Shown one piece after another: positions 1 through 14,022 of a stretch of 64,000 nucleotides of DNA. Numbering within the stretch: the stretch's first letter is position 1; each line of letters begins with the position of its first letter. Location: positions 1 to 64,000 of the forward strand of contig NZ_FUIC01000016.1 in the NCBI RefSeq assembly GCF_900163695.1, given 5' to 3'. This stretch comes from Gulosibacter sp. 10 (GTDB lineage Bacteria; Actinomycetota; Actinomycetes; Actinomycetales; Microbacteriaceae). The notes beneath the pieces are model-generated. The model saw only the letters and a program-made list of their open reading frames with translations. It was not told the origin of the DNA and searched no databases. Position numbers and translations under genes: made by a program.

Positions 1-2828
1 CCTCGTCGCGTGCCATCCCGAATCCGGGCCGCCGATCCGGCGAGCACCCGCAGCACGCGCGCCGCCGCGCCGCGGGAGGAGACCTGGAGCTTGCGGAGCA
101 CGTTCGAGACGTGGAAGCGCACGGTGGCCTGGGAGACGACGAGGGCCTCGGCGATCTGCCGGTTCGACTCGCCGTCGATGAGCCGGTTCGCGATCTCGAG
201 TTCGCGGGCGGTGAGCGCGGCGAGCAGGCGCTCCCGCTCGGAGCGGTCGCGGTTGCGGAGGGCGGCGAGGGCGCTGCGCACCCGCGGCAGGTAGCGCTCG
301 GCGCCGCACTTGCGCAGGATGGTCATGGCGGTGCCGAGGCGGCTGCGCGCCTCGTCCTCGCGTCCGCGCGCGGCGAGGAATTCGCCGTAGTCGGCGAGCA
401 TCTGCGCGCGCGGCAGCGGGTATGGGGAGTCGCCGGCGGCGGCCTCCTCGTAGCGCCGTTCGGCTTCGGCGTCGTCGCCGCGGGCCGCCGCCAGCAGGGC
501 GCGCAGCCAGGCGAGCGAGCCCCAGCACTCCTGCCAGCGCGCGCCGCGCCACTTCTCGAGCCGGTCGAGCAGCGCCTCCGCCTCGTCGAGGCGGCCGAGG
601 CGGATGAGGGCCTGCGCCCGGTAGGTGAGGAAGCCGTGCTGCGTGCTCGTGATGCGCTCGAGGTAGGGGTCCTCGGAGGCCGCGATCACGCCCTCCGGGT
701 CGTCGTCGGCGCGGGCGGCCTCGCAGGCGGCGATCACCGCGAGGTCCGGGGCGTAGCTCTCCCACTCGATCTCGTGGCGCCGCCGGGCCTGGGCGACGAG
801 CGGAGCCGGATCCTCCCGGCCGGTGCCGGCCGCCACGAACGCCCGCAGCGCGGTGGCGAGCGGCCGGGTTTCGACGTCGAGCACGTCGTAGGAGACCTCC
901 TCCATGAGCGAGAGCAGCGCGCCGGCCTCCTCGTACTCGCCGAGCATGACGAGGCAATGGGCGTAGACGAGGCGCACGGTGCCGGCGCCCCAGGGGTGGT
1001 GGCCCGCATCCACGATCCGCACGGCCTGGCCGGACATCTGCGCGGCCGCCTCGAAGCGGCCGAATGCGGCGAGCGCGCCGGCGATGGCGATGAGCACGTC
1101 GGCCTTGATCCCGCCGTCGGGCAGGGCCTGGGCCCGGCCGATCAGCTCGCGCACCGCGCGCTCGGCGGCGGCCATGTCGAACTGGCGGTGGGTGTGCACC
1201 ATCGCATAGCAGTCGAGCAGCACGAGGTGCTCGCGCGGGGCTACGAGCCAGGCGAGGCGCCGGTCGCGCAGCTCGGCGGGGTCCTCCGGCGCCTGCTCGA
1301 AGAAGTGGCGGGCCTGGGGGATGAGCCGCACCACGGCGGAGGGGTCGCTGCTGCGCATGGTCATGATCACGGCCATGAAGGCCAACGAGGCCTGCAGCGT
1401 GCGCTCGTCGGGATCCTCGCCCGGCGTGGCGAGCAGGCGGGCGACGCGCTCGTGGGGGAAGGGGATGTCGACGCGGTGCGCCGAGATGAGGATGAGGATG
1501 TACTCGCGCAGGGCGCCCTCGGGCAGCTGCTCGTACTCGCCGAACAGGTCGACGAGGTGGAACACGGTCTTGGCGCGCAGGTGCACGACCGCGAGCTCGA
1601 TGAGCAGCTCCTCGCGGCTCTCGCGGTCGGCCGCCATCGCGAGCGCGCCGCGCAGCACCTCGTCGGCGTTCGCGGAGGCGCCCTGCTCGATCGCGCTCTC
1701 GACGTAGTCGATGACCCGCTCGCGCAGCTCGGGCCGCCACGCGTCGGCGCCGGCGAGCGCGTGCTTGACGGCGGGGAAGCCGGTCAGCGTCTCGGCGAGC
1801 GCGCCCGAGATGCGCCGGGAGCGCTCGGTGCCGATGGCCCTCCGCACGGCGTGGGCCATGAGCGCGTGATGCGGCACGACGAGCGAGCCGAAGCCGGATT
1901 CGCGCAGCACCTGCCGCTCGAACGCCTCGTCCAGCCGCACGGGCTCGTCGAGGCGCGCGGCGGCGGCCTCGAGGGTCGTGCGCGAGATCTCCGAGCCGGC
2001 GACGCAGACGATCTCCACGGTGGCGCGGGCCTCGGGGCCGAGCTCCTCGTACTCCACGAGCAGCGGGTTGTCGAGTGGGCGGGCGCCGCGGATGGGGATG
2101 TCCCAGGTGAGGTGCAGCTTCGCGATCTCCTCGGGCGTGAGCTGCGAGAGGATGGTGTCGACGTGCAGGAAGGAGCCTCCGGTGACGTTGCGGAGCGCCT
2201 CGGCGTTGCGCTTCGCGATGCCGACGCCGAACCGTTCGACGGCCAGTGCGCGGATCTCGGACTCCCGCAGCGGGTGGATGTGGATGGCTTCGCCGTCGGG
2301 GTTGCCGGAGAGCTCGTTGAGGAACTCGCCGAAGGAGCCGCGCTCGTGCGGCGTCCTCGTGCCGAAGGCGAGCATGACCCTGCGTCGCGTGAGCCGGGGG
2401 ACGAGGTAGCGCAGCACGCGGGCCGAGGCGTCGTCGATCCACTGGGCGTCGTCGACGACGATGAGCCGCCCGTCCTCGGGCTCGTCCTCGAGGATGCGGT
2501 GCAGGCACTCCCGGGCGATGGGGATGGGGTGCTGGGCGGGCTCGGCCTCGAAGGTCCAGCCGGAGGCCAGGTCGCCGGCGAAGAGCCGCTCCATGAAACT
2601 GTAGGGCTCGCCCCGCTCGAAGCGGTCGGCGTGCGCGTAGACGACCGACCAGCCGTGCTGGGTCTCCATGAGCCCCGCGAGCTCGCGCAGCAGGGTGGAC
2701 TTGCCCATGCCCGGGAGGCCGTCGACGAGCAGCAGCAGCCCCGACTGCTCGACGGCGCGCTTGGCCGCACGACCGAGGGCACTTCGTCGTGCGCGAATGG
2801 GATCTGCGGGCCACGCGCCGGGGGACAC
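1..2828 (-). CDS. LuxR-family transcriptional regulator with N-terminal ATPase domain (LAL/MalT-like), partial
   Basis: About 942 residues are visible from a GTG start at 2828; the C-terminus runs off the left edge. Near the N-terminus is a Walker A motif GLPGMGKST (residues 37-45), followed by a Walker B segment LIVVDDAQW (Asp126-Asp127), so the protein carries a STAND/AAA-type ATPase module. A long helical middle region, alanine- and glutamate-rich as in TPR-like sensor domains, leads to a C-terminal LuxR helix-turn-helix (about residues 872-935; LTARELEIANRL and SNRQIAEALVVS). This order matches large ATP-dependent LuxR regulators of actinobacteria. The target is unknown. The divergent side is empty, since the next gene (MFS) is on the same strand and could be read before it. 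The start is chosen because it gives the shortest reading that keeps the full Walker A region. Confidence 0.85.
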   Translation of the reverse strand, partial: MSPGAWPADPIRARRSALGRAAKRAVEQSGLLLLVDGLPGMGKSTLLRELAGLMETQHGWSVVYAHADRFERGEPYSFMERLFAGDLASGWTFEAEPAQHPIPIARECLHRILEDEPEDGRLIVVDDAQWIDDASARVLRYLVPRLTRRRVMLAFGTRTPHERGSFGEFLNELSGNPDGEAIHIHPLRESEIRALAVERFGVGIAKRNAEALRNVTGGSFLHVDTILSQLTPEEIAKLHLTWDIPIRGARPLDNPLLVEYEELGPEARATVEIVCVAGSEISRTTLEAAAARLDEPVRLDEAFERQVLRESGFGSLVVPHHALMAHAVRRAIGTERSRRISGALAETLTGFPAVKHALAGADAWRPELRERVIDYVESAIEQGASANADEVLRGALAMAADRESREELLIELAVVHLRAKTVFHLVDLFGEYEQLPEGALREYILILISAHRVDIPFPHERVARLLATPGEDPDERTLQASLAFMAVIMTMRSSDPSAVVRLIPQARHFFEQAPEDPAELRDRRLAWLVAPREHLVLLDCYAMVHTHRQFDMAAAERAVRELIGRAQALPDGGIKADVLIAIAGALAAFGRFEAAAQMSGQAVRIVDAGHHPWGAGTVRLVYAHCLVMLGEYEEAGALLSLMEEVSYDVLDVETRPLATALRAFVAAGTGREDPAPLVAQARRRHEIEWESYAPDLAVIAACEAARADDDPEGVIAASEDPYLERITSTQHGFLTYRAQALIRLGRLDEAEALLDRLEKWRGARWQECWGSLAWLRALLAAARGDDAEAERRYEEAAAGDSPYPLPRAQMLADYGEFLAARGREDEARSRLGTAMTILRKCGAERYLPRVRSALAALRNRDRSERERLLAALTARELEIANRLIDGESNRQIAEALVVSQATVRFHVSNVLRKLQVSSRGAAARVLRVLAGSAARIRDGTRR

Positions 2829-2945
2829 GTTTCCGACACTAGCAGCGCGGCTCCCGCACGGGAATGCGGAGAACGGCGGATGGCCCCGGAATCGGAAACC
2901 GGGTGCCGAAAATTCGGGGCGGGGCCCGGGACGGGGCCCGGTGGG

Positions 2946-4436
2946 CTATTCCCGATCGCGCGGGTCCGCGCCGTCCTGCTCCTCATCCGGCCGTTCCCGG
3001 TCCTGCTGCTCCGGGTCTCGCTGCACCTGGTCTCGCCGACCCTGATCGCGCGGACCAGGGGCGCGCTGATCAGGGTCGCGCTGCTCCCTATCGCGCCGCT
3101 CCGGGCCGCGCTGTTCCCGGCCGGGCTGTTCCCCGCCGCGCTGTTCCGGATCGCGCTGCTTTTCGTCGCGTCGTTCCTCGTCGCGCTGTTCCTCGTCGCG
3201 CTGTTCCGGGCTGCGCCGCTCCCGGCCGCGCTGTTCCGGGCCGGCGATGGTCCGGTCCCTGCCCGCCACGAGTCCGACGAGCCCGAGCAGGACGAGCCCG
3301 ATCGCGAAGGACCAGATCGTGGCGGTCCAGCCGCCGGTGAGGTCGTGCAGCCAGCCGGCGATCACGGGGCCGGTGGCCGCCACCAGGTAGCCCACCGACT
3401 GCGCCATGCCGGACAGCCGCGCGGCGTCGCGGCTGGAGGCGGTGCGCTCGCCGACGAGGGCGATGGCGATCGCGAAGTAGGCGGAGGTCACGAGTCCGAG
3501 CATGGGGGTCCACAACCAGATGAGCGAGGGCGCGTAGAGCGTGCCGAGCACCGGCACGAGGCCGTAGAGGGCGGTGCCCGCCACGACGACGCGGCTGTCG
3601 CGGCTGCGCTGCATCAGCACGGCCACGAGCATCGCGCCGGGGATGCCGAGGAGCTGGTTGACGGAGAGGTGGAAGCCCGCCTCGGCCTCGCTGAAGCCGG
3701 CGTCGGCGGTGATCGAGGGGATCCAGTTGACGAAGGCGTAGAACACGAAGGACTGCAGCGCCATGTAGCCGGTGACCGCCCACGCGAGCGGAGAGCGCCA
3801 GAGCGGCGTCGGCCGCGTGGTCGGCCTGGGCGGGCGCCCGTCGACGAGGAGCGTGCCGGTATCCGTCGTCGTGCGCCTGCCGCGGCCGATGCGCAGCAGC
3901 TGCAGCACGATCGCGAGCAGCACGACGGGCAGGGAGGAGGCGAGGGCGATGCGCCAGTCGCCGTGCAGCGCCTGCGTCAGGGGAGTGGCGAGCGCGATGC
4001 CGGTGGCGGCCGCCGCGGCCATCGCCGCCGAGTAGAGCCCCGACACGAACGAGGTCTGCCAGGGGAAGTCCCGCTTGACGATCGCCGGGGCCAGCACGTT
4101 GAGAACGCCGATGCCCAGGCCCACGCCGGCGGTGCCCGCCCACATCGCCCACGCGGCCGGGATGAGCCGGGTGGCGATGCCCACCGCGAGGGTCAGCAGC
4201 GCGAGCACGGAGAGGCGGTCGAAGCCGATGCGCCGGGCGGGCTTCGCGACGAAGGCCGAGACGAGGCCGAAGGTCACCAGCGGCAGGGCGGCGAGCATCC
4301 CGAGCTCGGCGGCGCTGAGGCCGTAGTCCGCGCCGATGCGCTGCGCGACCGGGCCGAAGGAGACCACCGCGGCCCGCAGGCACATCGCGATGACGAGGAC
4401 GTTGACGAGCTTGATGCCGCCGATGCGCCGACCCAC
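2946..4436 (-). CDS. MFS transporter, CynX/NimT-like, with a repetitive charged C-terminal tail
   Basis: 496 residues. Residues 1 to about 395 hold about 12 hydrophobic segments and resemble the CynX/NimT branch of the major facilitator superfamily (cyanate or nitroimidazole-type exporters), so it is an inner-membrane transporter. The early run GPVAQRIGADYGLSAAELG fits that branch. From about residue 400 the protein becomes a hydrophilic tail made almost only of Arg, Gln, Glu, Asp and Pro, in degenerate units such as REQRDPEQRDEE. The tail is encoded by imperfect GC-rich tandem repeats at 2950-3240 and is not part of the usual family length (about 390-420). It would face the cytoplasm. Substrate cannot be told from sequence. 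Gene lies 117 bp upstream of the LuxR regulator on the same strand. Confidence 0.8.
   Translation of the reverse strand: MGRRIGGIKLVNVLVIAMCLRAAVVSFGPVAQRIGADYGLSAAELGMLAALPLVTFGLVSAFVAKPARRIGFDRLSVLALLTLAVGIATRLIPAAWAMWAGTAGVGLGIGVLNVLAPAIVKRDFPWQTSFVSGLYSAAMAAAAATGIALATPLTQALHGDWRIALASSLPVVLLAIVLQLLRIGRGRRTTTDTGTLLVDGRPPRPTTRPTPLWRSPLAWAVTGYMALQSFVFYAFVNWIPSITADAGFSEAEAGFHLSVNQLLGIPGAMLVAVLMQRSRDSRVVVAGTALYGLVPVLGTLYAPSLIWLWTPMLGLVTSAYFAIAIALVGERTASSRDAARLSGMAQSVGYLVAATGPVIAGWLHDLTGGWTATIWSFAIGLVLLGLVGLVAGRDRTIAGPEQRGRERRSPEQRDEEQRDEERRDEKQRDPEQRGGEQPGREQRGPERRDREQRDPDQRAPGPRDQGRRDQVQRDPEQQDRERPDEEQDGADPRDRE
2950..3240. repeat. Degenerate GC-rich tandem repeats coding the MFS tail
   Basis: Imperfect direct repeats built around the core CGCGCTGTTCC and variants (about 15-21 bp spacing) fill this stretch. 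On the minus strand they encode the Arg/Gln/Glu/Asp tail of the MFS transporter. Unit length is close to a multiple of three, so the reading frame is kept. Confidence 0.7.
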
Positions 4437-4655
4437 TCCATTCCCTCCCGAACGTCCGCAGGGGCCGACCGGCCCCGTACCGAACCCTACCCGGGGCCGG
4501 CGCGCACGGCGGCCGGGCGGTGCCGCTCGACCCGGTCGAGGACCGCGCTCGAGGAGGCGGTGCCGCGGCGGCCGCGCGGGATACCGCCGTGGCGGTCCGG
4601 GGTGCGGCCGTGGTGCGGAGCTGCCACGCGGCCGTGCGGGACGCCGTCGGGGTGG

Positions 4656-5027
4656 TCAGGCGACGCGCTCGAGGGTGCCGATCTCGGCGCCCTCGCGGTC
4701 GTAGACGCGCAGCAGATCGCCGTCGACCTCGGCGGTGTAGGCCTCGCCGAGCCACGTGTCCACGTCGGGGCAGGCCATGAGCGTGCCGACGAGCGGCCCG
4801 ATGTTCAGCGTGCCGTCGGCATCCTGACTCCAGGGGCCGCCGAGGCCGTTGCAGCCGTCGCTGCCCGAGACCTCCTCCTCCGAGAACTCGAGGTGCGGCT
4901 GCCCCGGCGCAGTGCTGCCCCATTCGCCGATGGGGGAGGGTGAACCCGCGTCGGCGCAGGCGGCGAGCAGCAGGGACGCCGCGCCTGCGGCGAGCAGGGC
5001 GGAGAGCGGTCGGCGGACGCGGCGCAT
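4656..5027 (-). CDS. META-domain lipoprotein (HslJ-like)
   Basis: 123 residues. The N-terminus is a lipoprotein signal: RR-rich start, hydrophobic core, and lipobox LLAAC with the lipid-bearing Cys at residue 24, so the mature protein should be anchored to the outside of the cell membrane. The rest is one META domain: GSDGCNGLGGPW, then GTLMACPDVDTWLGEA, then VDGDLLRVYDREG. In other META proteins the two Cys often pair. HslJ is linked to heat shock and novobiocin resistance in E. coli, but the role here is unknown. The start follows a plausible ribosome site (CGAAGGAG) a few bases upstream on the minus strand. It is separated from the MFS gene by about 220 bp in which nothing else was recognised. 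Confidence 0.8.
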   Translation of the reverse strand: MRRVRRPLSALLAAGAASLLLAACADAGSPSPIGEWGSTAPGQPHLEFSEEEVSGSDGCNGLGGPWSQDADGTLNIGPLVGTLMACPDVDTWLGEAYTAEVDGDLLRVYDREGAEIGTLERVA

Positions 5028-5138
5028 GGCGACTCCTTCGGCGGTCGGGTTCGGCGGATCGGGTCCGGTCGGGACGGTGGCCGTATCGGTGACCGGCAGG
5101 CTACTGCGGGCGCCTGCGAGCGGGGTCGGTGCGCGAGG

Positions 5139-5219
5139 ATCTGCACTAGGACGCCACTGGCGACGCCATGGGTGCCGTTTCCGCCCTCAACGGCTCGAAA
5201 CGGCCCTCCTAGTGCAGAT
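5139..5219 (-). repeat. 80-bp palindromic intergenic element, family A copy 1
   Basis: Outer inverted arms ATCTGCACTAGG / CCTAGTGCAGAT enclose about 57 bp. Compared with the copy at 31796 it lies in the opposite orientation: both carry the distinctive GGCGTCCTAGTGCAGAT arm on one side and a GCCCTCC-type arm on the other, so they form an asymmetric subtype. Confidence 0.85.
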
Positions 5220-5365
5220 GGGAGGCGGTGAACGACGGAGCAGCGGCTGCGCTCGGCGATGAGGCGATGCCGGGATGGACCGGCGGCACCGCCTGCATGA
5301 CGGAGAGGCGGCGCTCCTGAACTGCTGCGACCGTCATCCTCGAGCCGGATATCCGATGCTGCGAA

Positions 5366-5395
5366 TTGTCTTGGAGCAGCGCGAGCACCGATACT
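5366..5395 (+). promoter_or_regulatory. Candidate SigA-type promoter for the first tandem lipoprotein
   Basis: TTGTCT (5366-5371), an 18-bp spacer, then GATACT (5390-5395). It would give an untranslated leader of about 110 bases before the start at 5513. Confidence 0.4.
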
Positions 5396-5512
5396 AGGTG
5401 GACGGTAGGGAACACTCCGAACCGGTGGTCGCTCGGTTTCGCGGCTGCGGATCGAGAACGCGCTCGACCCGGCGCATCCCTAGGTGTCCGAAACGAACGA
5501 ATGGAATGACGT

Positions 5513-6187
5513 ATGAACAAGAAGAAGCTGTGGGCACTGCTCGGTATCGGCGCGCTCGGGCTCTCGCTCGCCGCCTGCTCGTCCGATGAGGGTGAGGACG
5601 CCGAGGAGGCCCCCGTCGCCGAGGAGACCGAGGCGGAGCAGGAGGCTCCGGAGACGGAGGAGGAGACTCCCGCCGAGGACGACGCCGTGGAGGATGAGGG
5701 CGGTTCCGCCCCGGCCGGCGACGTGACCGCTCCCGGCACCGAGCTCGCATTCGGCGAGACGGCCGTCGTGGAGTTCTACTACGCGGGCGAGAGCGGCCTC
5801 GTCGAGATCACCCCCGTGGGCATCACCAAGGGCGACCCTGCCGACATGGCGGACTTCGACGACCCGCAGATGGAGGGCATCACCCCCTACTACATCGAGG
5901 TCGAGTTCGCCCCGGCGGACGACGCCGCGGTCGCGATGGGCTCGCTCAACGTCAACGGCGCGCTCGACGCCCTCTACGAGGACGGCGAGACCGCGAACCT
6001 GGTCACCGTCATCGGCTCGTGGGACAAGTGCAAGAGCGAGTCCGGCTCCTCGGACGCCGCGGTCGGCGACACCACGACCACCTGCGTGCCCGGCTTCTCG
6101 AACAACGACAGCCAGGCGGTGACCGGCCTGCAGTTCGACAGCCGCGAAACCGACTACGAGGAAAACCCGGTCGTCTGGACCGAATAG
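5513..6187 (+). CDS. Lipoprotein, first of a tandem paralogous pair
   Basis: 224 residues. A lipoprotein signal ends in the lipobox SLAAC with Cys22, so the protein should be tethered outside the membrane. Residues 23-75 are a very acidic Glu/Asp/Ala/Pro linker. The C-terminal domain begins near PGTELAFGET and ends in NPVVWTE; it holds two cysteines in the contexts WDKCKS and TTTTCVPGF that may pair. The neighbouring gene at 6263 has the same layout and matching landmarks (PGTELSFGET, LVEITP, ITKG, NGE, WSKC, TTC, VTGL, PVVWTDK), so the two arose by tandem duplication. The domain recalls the beta-sandwich secreted proteins of the DUF4352 type, but I do not recognise the function. A hairpin terminator follows at 6199-6234. 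Confidence 0.8.
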   Translation: MNKKKLWALLGIGALGLSLAACSSDEGEDAEEAPVAEETEAEQEAPETEEETPAEDDAVEDEGGSAPAGDVTAPGTELAFGETAVVEFYYAGESGLVEITPVGITKGDPADMADFDDPQMEGITPYYIEVEFAPADDAAVAMGSLNVNGALDALYEDGETANLVTVIGSWDKCKSESGSSDAAVGDTTTTCVPGFSNNDSQAVTGLQFDSRETDYEENPVVWTE

Positions 6188-6198
6188 GCATCGTGATG

Positions 6199-6234
6199 CA
6201 TGGGACCCCGCTGCGCGTGCCGCGGGGTCCCATG
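6199..6234 (+). terminator. Hairpin terminator between the two lipoproteins
   Basis: Perfect 13-bp arms (6199-6211 and 6222-6234) around a 10-base loop, followed by a short T/C run. Confidence 0.6.
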
Positions 6235-6262
6235 TTTCCCGGCACCGTGAATGGAATGAGTC

Positions 6263-6979
6263 ATGACTAAGAAGCTGCTGGCACTGCTCGGCGTAGGCGC
6301 CCTCACGATCACCCTCGCCGCGTGCTCATCGGCCGAGCCCGAGACGAGGCTCGAGCGCGGCGAGAAGCAGGAGATGCCGTACGCCGAGCCCGGCCTGCCG
6401 GAGGACCCGGCGACCTCGGAGCCTGCCGAGCCCGCACCCGAGCCCTCCGATCCGGCTCCGTCGGGCACCTCGGATCCGGGCGGGCAGTCCGCGCCTTCCG
6501 GCGAGCTGACGCCGCCGGGAACGGAGCTCTCCTTCGGCGAGACGGCGACGATCGACTTCACGGTGGGCACCCAGGGCCAGGGCCTGGTCGAGATCACGCC
6601 GCTGAGCATCACCAAGGGCTCGCCCCAGGACACGGAGGAGCTCGGCGACGTCGACGAGGACGCCAAGGGCAACACTCCGTACTTCATCGAGGTGGAGATC
6701 ACCGGCGTCGACGAGGCGTCCACCTCGCTCGAGTACTACAACGTGGACAGCAACCTCGAGGGTCTCTTCGACAACGGCGAGCGCGCCGATCGCGTCTACA
6801 CGAGCTCGTGGTCGAAGTGCCCGATCGAGTACTTCCCCTCGGGCTTCGGGCCGGGCGTGACCTTCACCACGTGCATCCCGGTCTACTCGGCGGGCGACGA
6901 GCACGAGGTGACCGGCCTGCACTACACCCGCTGGGACACCGACTACGACAGCAAGCCCGTGGTCTGGACCGACAAGTAG
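6263..6979 (+). CDS. Lipoprotein, second of a tandem paralogous pair
   Basis: 238 residues, with lipobox TLAAC and Cys21. After the lipidation site comes a Pro/Glu/Ser-rich linker (to about residue 85), then the same domain as in the gene at 5513: GTELSFGETATIDF, LVEITPLSITKGS, and the two cysteines in WSKCPI and FTTCIPVY. It probably sits on the outer face of the membrane next to its paralogue. The two linkers have diverged fully while the domains keep their landmarks, as expected after an old duplication. It has its own terminator (7002-7031), and a terminator also lies between the two genes, so they may be expressed separately. Function not recognised. Confidence 0.8.
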   Translation: MTKKLLALLGVGALTITLAACSSAEPETRLERGEKQEMPYAEPGLPEDPATSEPAEPAPEPSDPAPSGTSDPGGQSAPSGELTPPGTELSFGETATIDFTVGTQGQGLVEITPLSITKGSPQDTEELGDVDEDAKGNTPYFIEVEITGVDEASTSLEYYNVDSNLEGLFDNGERADRVYTSSWSKCPIEYFPSGFGPGVTFTTCIPVYSAGDEHEVTGLHYTRWDTDYDSKPVVWTDK

Positions 6980-7001
6980 GACGAGGGTCCGGCGAACGGG
7001 A

Positions 7002-7031
7002 CGGCCCCGCAGCGCTTCCGCTGCGGGGCCG
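7002..7031 (+). terminator. Rho-independent-type terminator after the second lipoprotein
   Basis: Perfect 13-bp arms (7002-7014 and 7019-7031) with a CTTC tetraloop, 22 bases past the stop codon. Confidence 0.7.
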
Positions 7032-7330
7032 ATCCGGTTTCCGCGAGCCGCGACAGCGAGCCGCGAGTTACAGAGCCGCGAGCTGCGGAGACGCGAGCTG
7101 CAAGTTACGGAACCGCGCGTCGAGCGCCGCGTGCCGCGCACTGCGAGCCGCGAGCCGCGCATCGGCGGGCGCCGCGAGCCGCGTACCGTGCGTCGGGCAC
7201 CGCGCGCCAGGAACCTGGGCGGGCGGCCCGGGCGCGGACCGCTCGGTGGCGCTTCCGCCCTCCCGACGGCCCTCGCGAAAGGGTCCTCGCTAAAGGGACT
7301 CCAGGCTGCGAGGCGCGAGCGGCGCCCGCC
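7032..7330. repeat. Gene-free stretch with degenerate GAGCCGCGAG-type repeats
   Basis: About 300 bp between convergent genes. From 7041 to about 7180 it is built from decayed direct repeats of GAGCCGCGAGC and relatives. No convincing gene or element was seen in the rest. Confidence 0.5.
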
Positions 7331-8038
7331 TTAGTGATCGAGCTTGATCTGCTTCCGCAGCCACGTGAAGAACCCGGTGCGGGGCTTCTTCCTCGCGGAG
7401 TCGGGCTGCGGCTCCTCGTCCTTGGGCTTCTGCTCCGCGGCCAGCCGGGCGGCGCGCTTCCGCTCGCGCTCGAGCTTGGGCAGGTCGACGGCGATGACGT
7501 CGTGGATGCGGCCCGAGCGCTCCTCCGGGTCCTCGACGTCGGTGGGCACCGGCGCGAACTCGGAGTCGAGGTTGTACTGGATGTTCCGCGCGATCTCGGT
7601 CCAGGCGGCCTCGTGCGCCGCGCTCACGAGCTCCCGCAGCGCATCCTCGTCCTCGGCGCGCTTGCGGAGCTCCCGCGCGACGAGCTCGGACTGGGCCTTG
7701 CGCTTCTTGAGGTTGTCGACGTCGTTCTTGCGGTAGTCGTGCATGTCCATCGGACGCGCGCGGCGCTTGCCGGCGCGCTGGATGATGCGCTCGAGCCGCT
7801 CGCACTCCGACTCGGCCTCGGAGACGAGCTGCAGGAGCGAGTCGCGGGCCACATCGATGTAGTGGTCGGCGGCGAACCCGGTGCCGTCGTCCGAGAGGGT
7901 CTCGACGAGGATGCGGTTCTTGAGCGAGAGCTGCGTCGCGGCGGCGGCGATGTACACGCCCTCGGCCACGATCTCCTCCGGGGTCGGCTGACTCGGCTCT
8001 CGACCGTTCGAGCCGGCAGCCACAGTGGAATCAGCCAT
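7331..8038 (-). CDS. Hypothetical coiled-coil protein
   Basis: 235 residues from the ATG at 8038, which has a strong ribosome site (GGAGGGGA) just upstream; a longer frame exists but lacks such a site. The protein is rich in Glu, Arg, Lys and Ala. Residues from about 55 to 145 look helical and probably form a coiled coil (SEAESECERLERIIQRAGKR and the following KKRKAQSELVARELRKRAED). The C-terminus is a basic segment ending in RTGFFTWLRKQIKLDH, which could be an amphipathic membrane-binding helix. No family is recognised. It is transcribed alone, toward a gene-poor repeat region. Confidence 0.65.
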   Translation of the reverse strand: MADSTVAAGSNGREPSQPTPEEIVAEGVYIAAAATQLSLKNRILVETLSDDGTGFAADHYIDVARDSLLQLVSEAESECERLERIIQRAGKRRARPMDMHDYRKNDVDNLKKRKAQSELVARELRKRAEDEDALRELVSAAHEAAWTEIARNIQYNLDSEFAPVPTDVEDPEERSGRIHDVIAVDLPKLERERKRAARLAAEQKPKDEEPQPDSARKKPRTGFFTWLRKQIKLDH

Positions 8039-8241
8039 AATCCCCTCCAATCTCTGTCCGACTAAGAATCTAGTCGGCTCACGGCCCGGATGGAATTCGG
8101 AATCGCGAGAGAAGCGCATTCTCGTGCGGCGGACGGCGGGTTCGGCCCCCTCGCCCGCCCCTTCCCGACGGCCGGCCCCGGACCGCGGGGCCGGAAGCCG
8201 TCGGGACGGGCCGTGTCGGTGGCTTGTGGTTGGGTAGTGCC

Positions 8242-13785
<5,544 letters not shown>

Positions 13786-13805
13786 GCCTTGGGAAGGCAA
13801 CGATC

Positions 13806-13856
13806 GTCGGTGCTGTCGGTGCTGTCGGTGCTGTCGGTGCTGTCGGTGCTGTCGGT
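13806..13856. repeat. 9-bp tandem repeat between lhr and nei2
   Basis: Five full copies plus six bases of GTCGGTGCT, followed by a degenerate GTCCGTG-rich stretch to about 13950. It fills the 237-bp gap between the two genes. Confidence 0.9.
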
Positions 13857-14022
13857 TTCGTTCATGCCGTCGGCTCTGTCCGTGTCCGTGCCGGTGTCCG
13901 TAGCGTCCGTGGCATCGGCGTCATCCGAGCCGTTCCGGTGCCGTGCAGCGTGGAGCCGATGCTTCGCGCCGTCCCGCAGGCGTCGAGGCTCGGCGCCCTC
14001 CGGTACGGGGAGGCGACCCCGC

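Larger units (their letters stand above)
5028..5512. other. Divergent intergenic region carrying palindromic element A1
   Basis: 485 bp between two divergent lipoprotein genes. It holds one copy of the 80-bp palindromic element (5139-5219) and a candidate promoter for the rightward gene (5366-5395). No open frame here looks like a real gene. Confidence 0.6.

Noticed and set aside
111-4943. A 1600-codon open frame on the plus strand across the LuxR and MFS genes
   Set aside because: Antisense to both genes, biased composition, no motif. Same explanation.
13789-14022. An N-terminal extension of nei through the 9-bp tandem repeats
   Set aside because: The Fpg/Nei family needs Pro right after the initiator Met as catalytic residue, so the ATG at 14023 must be the start.
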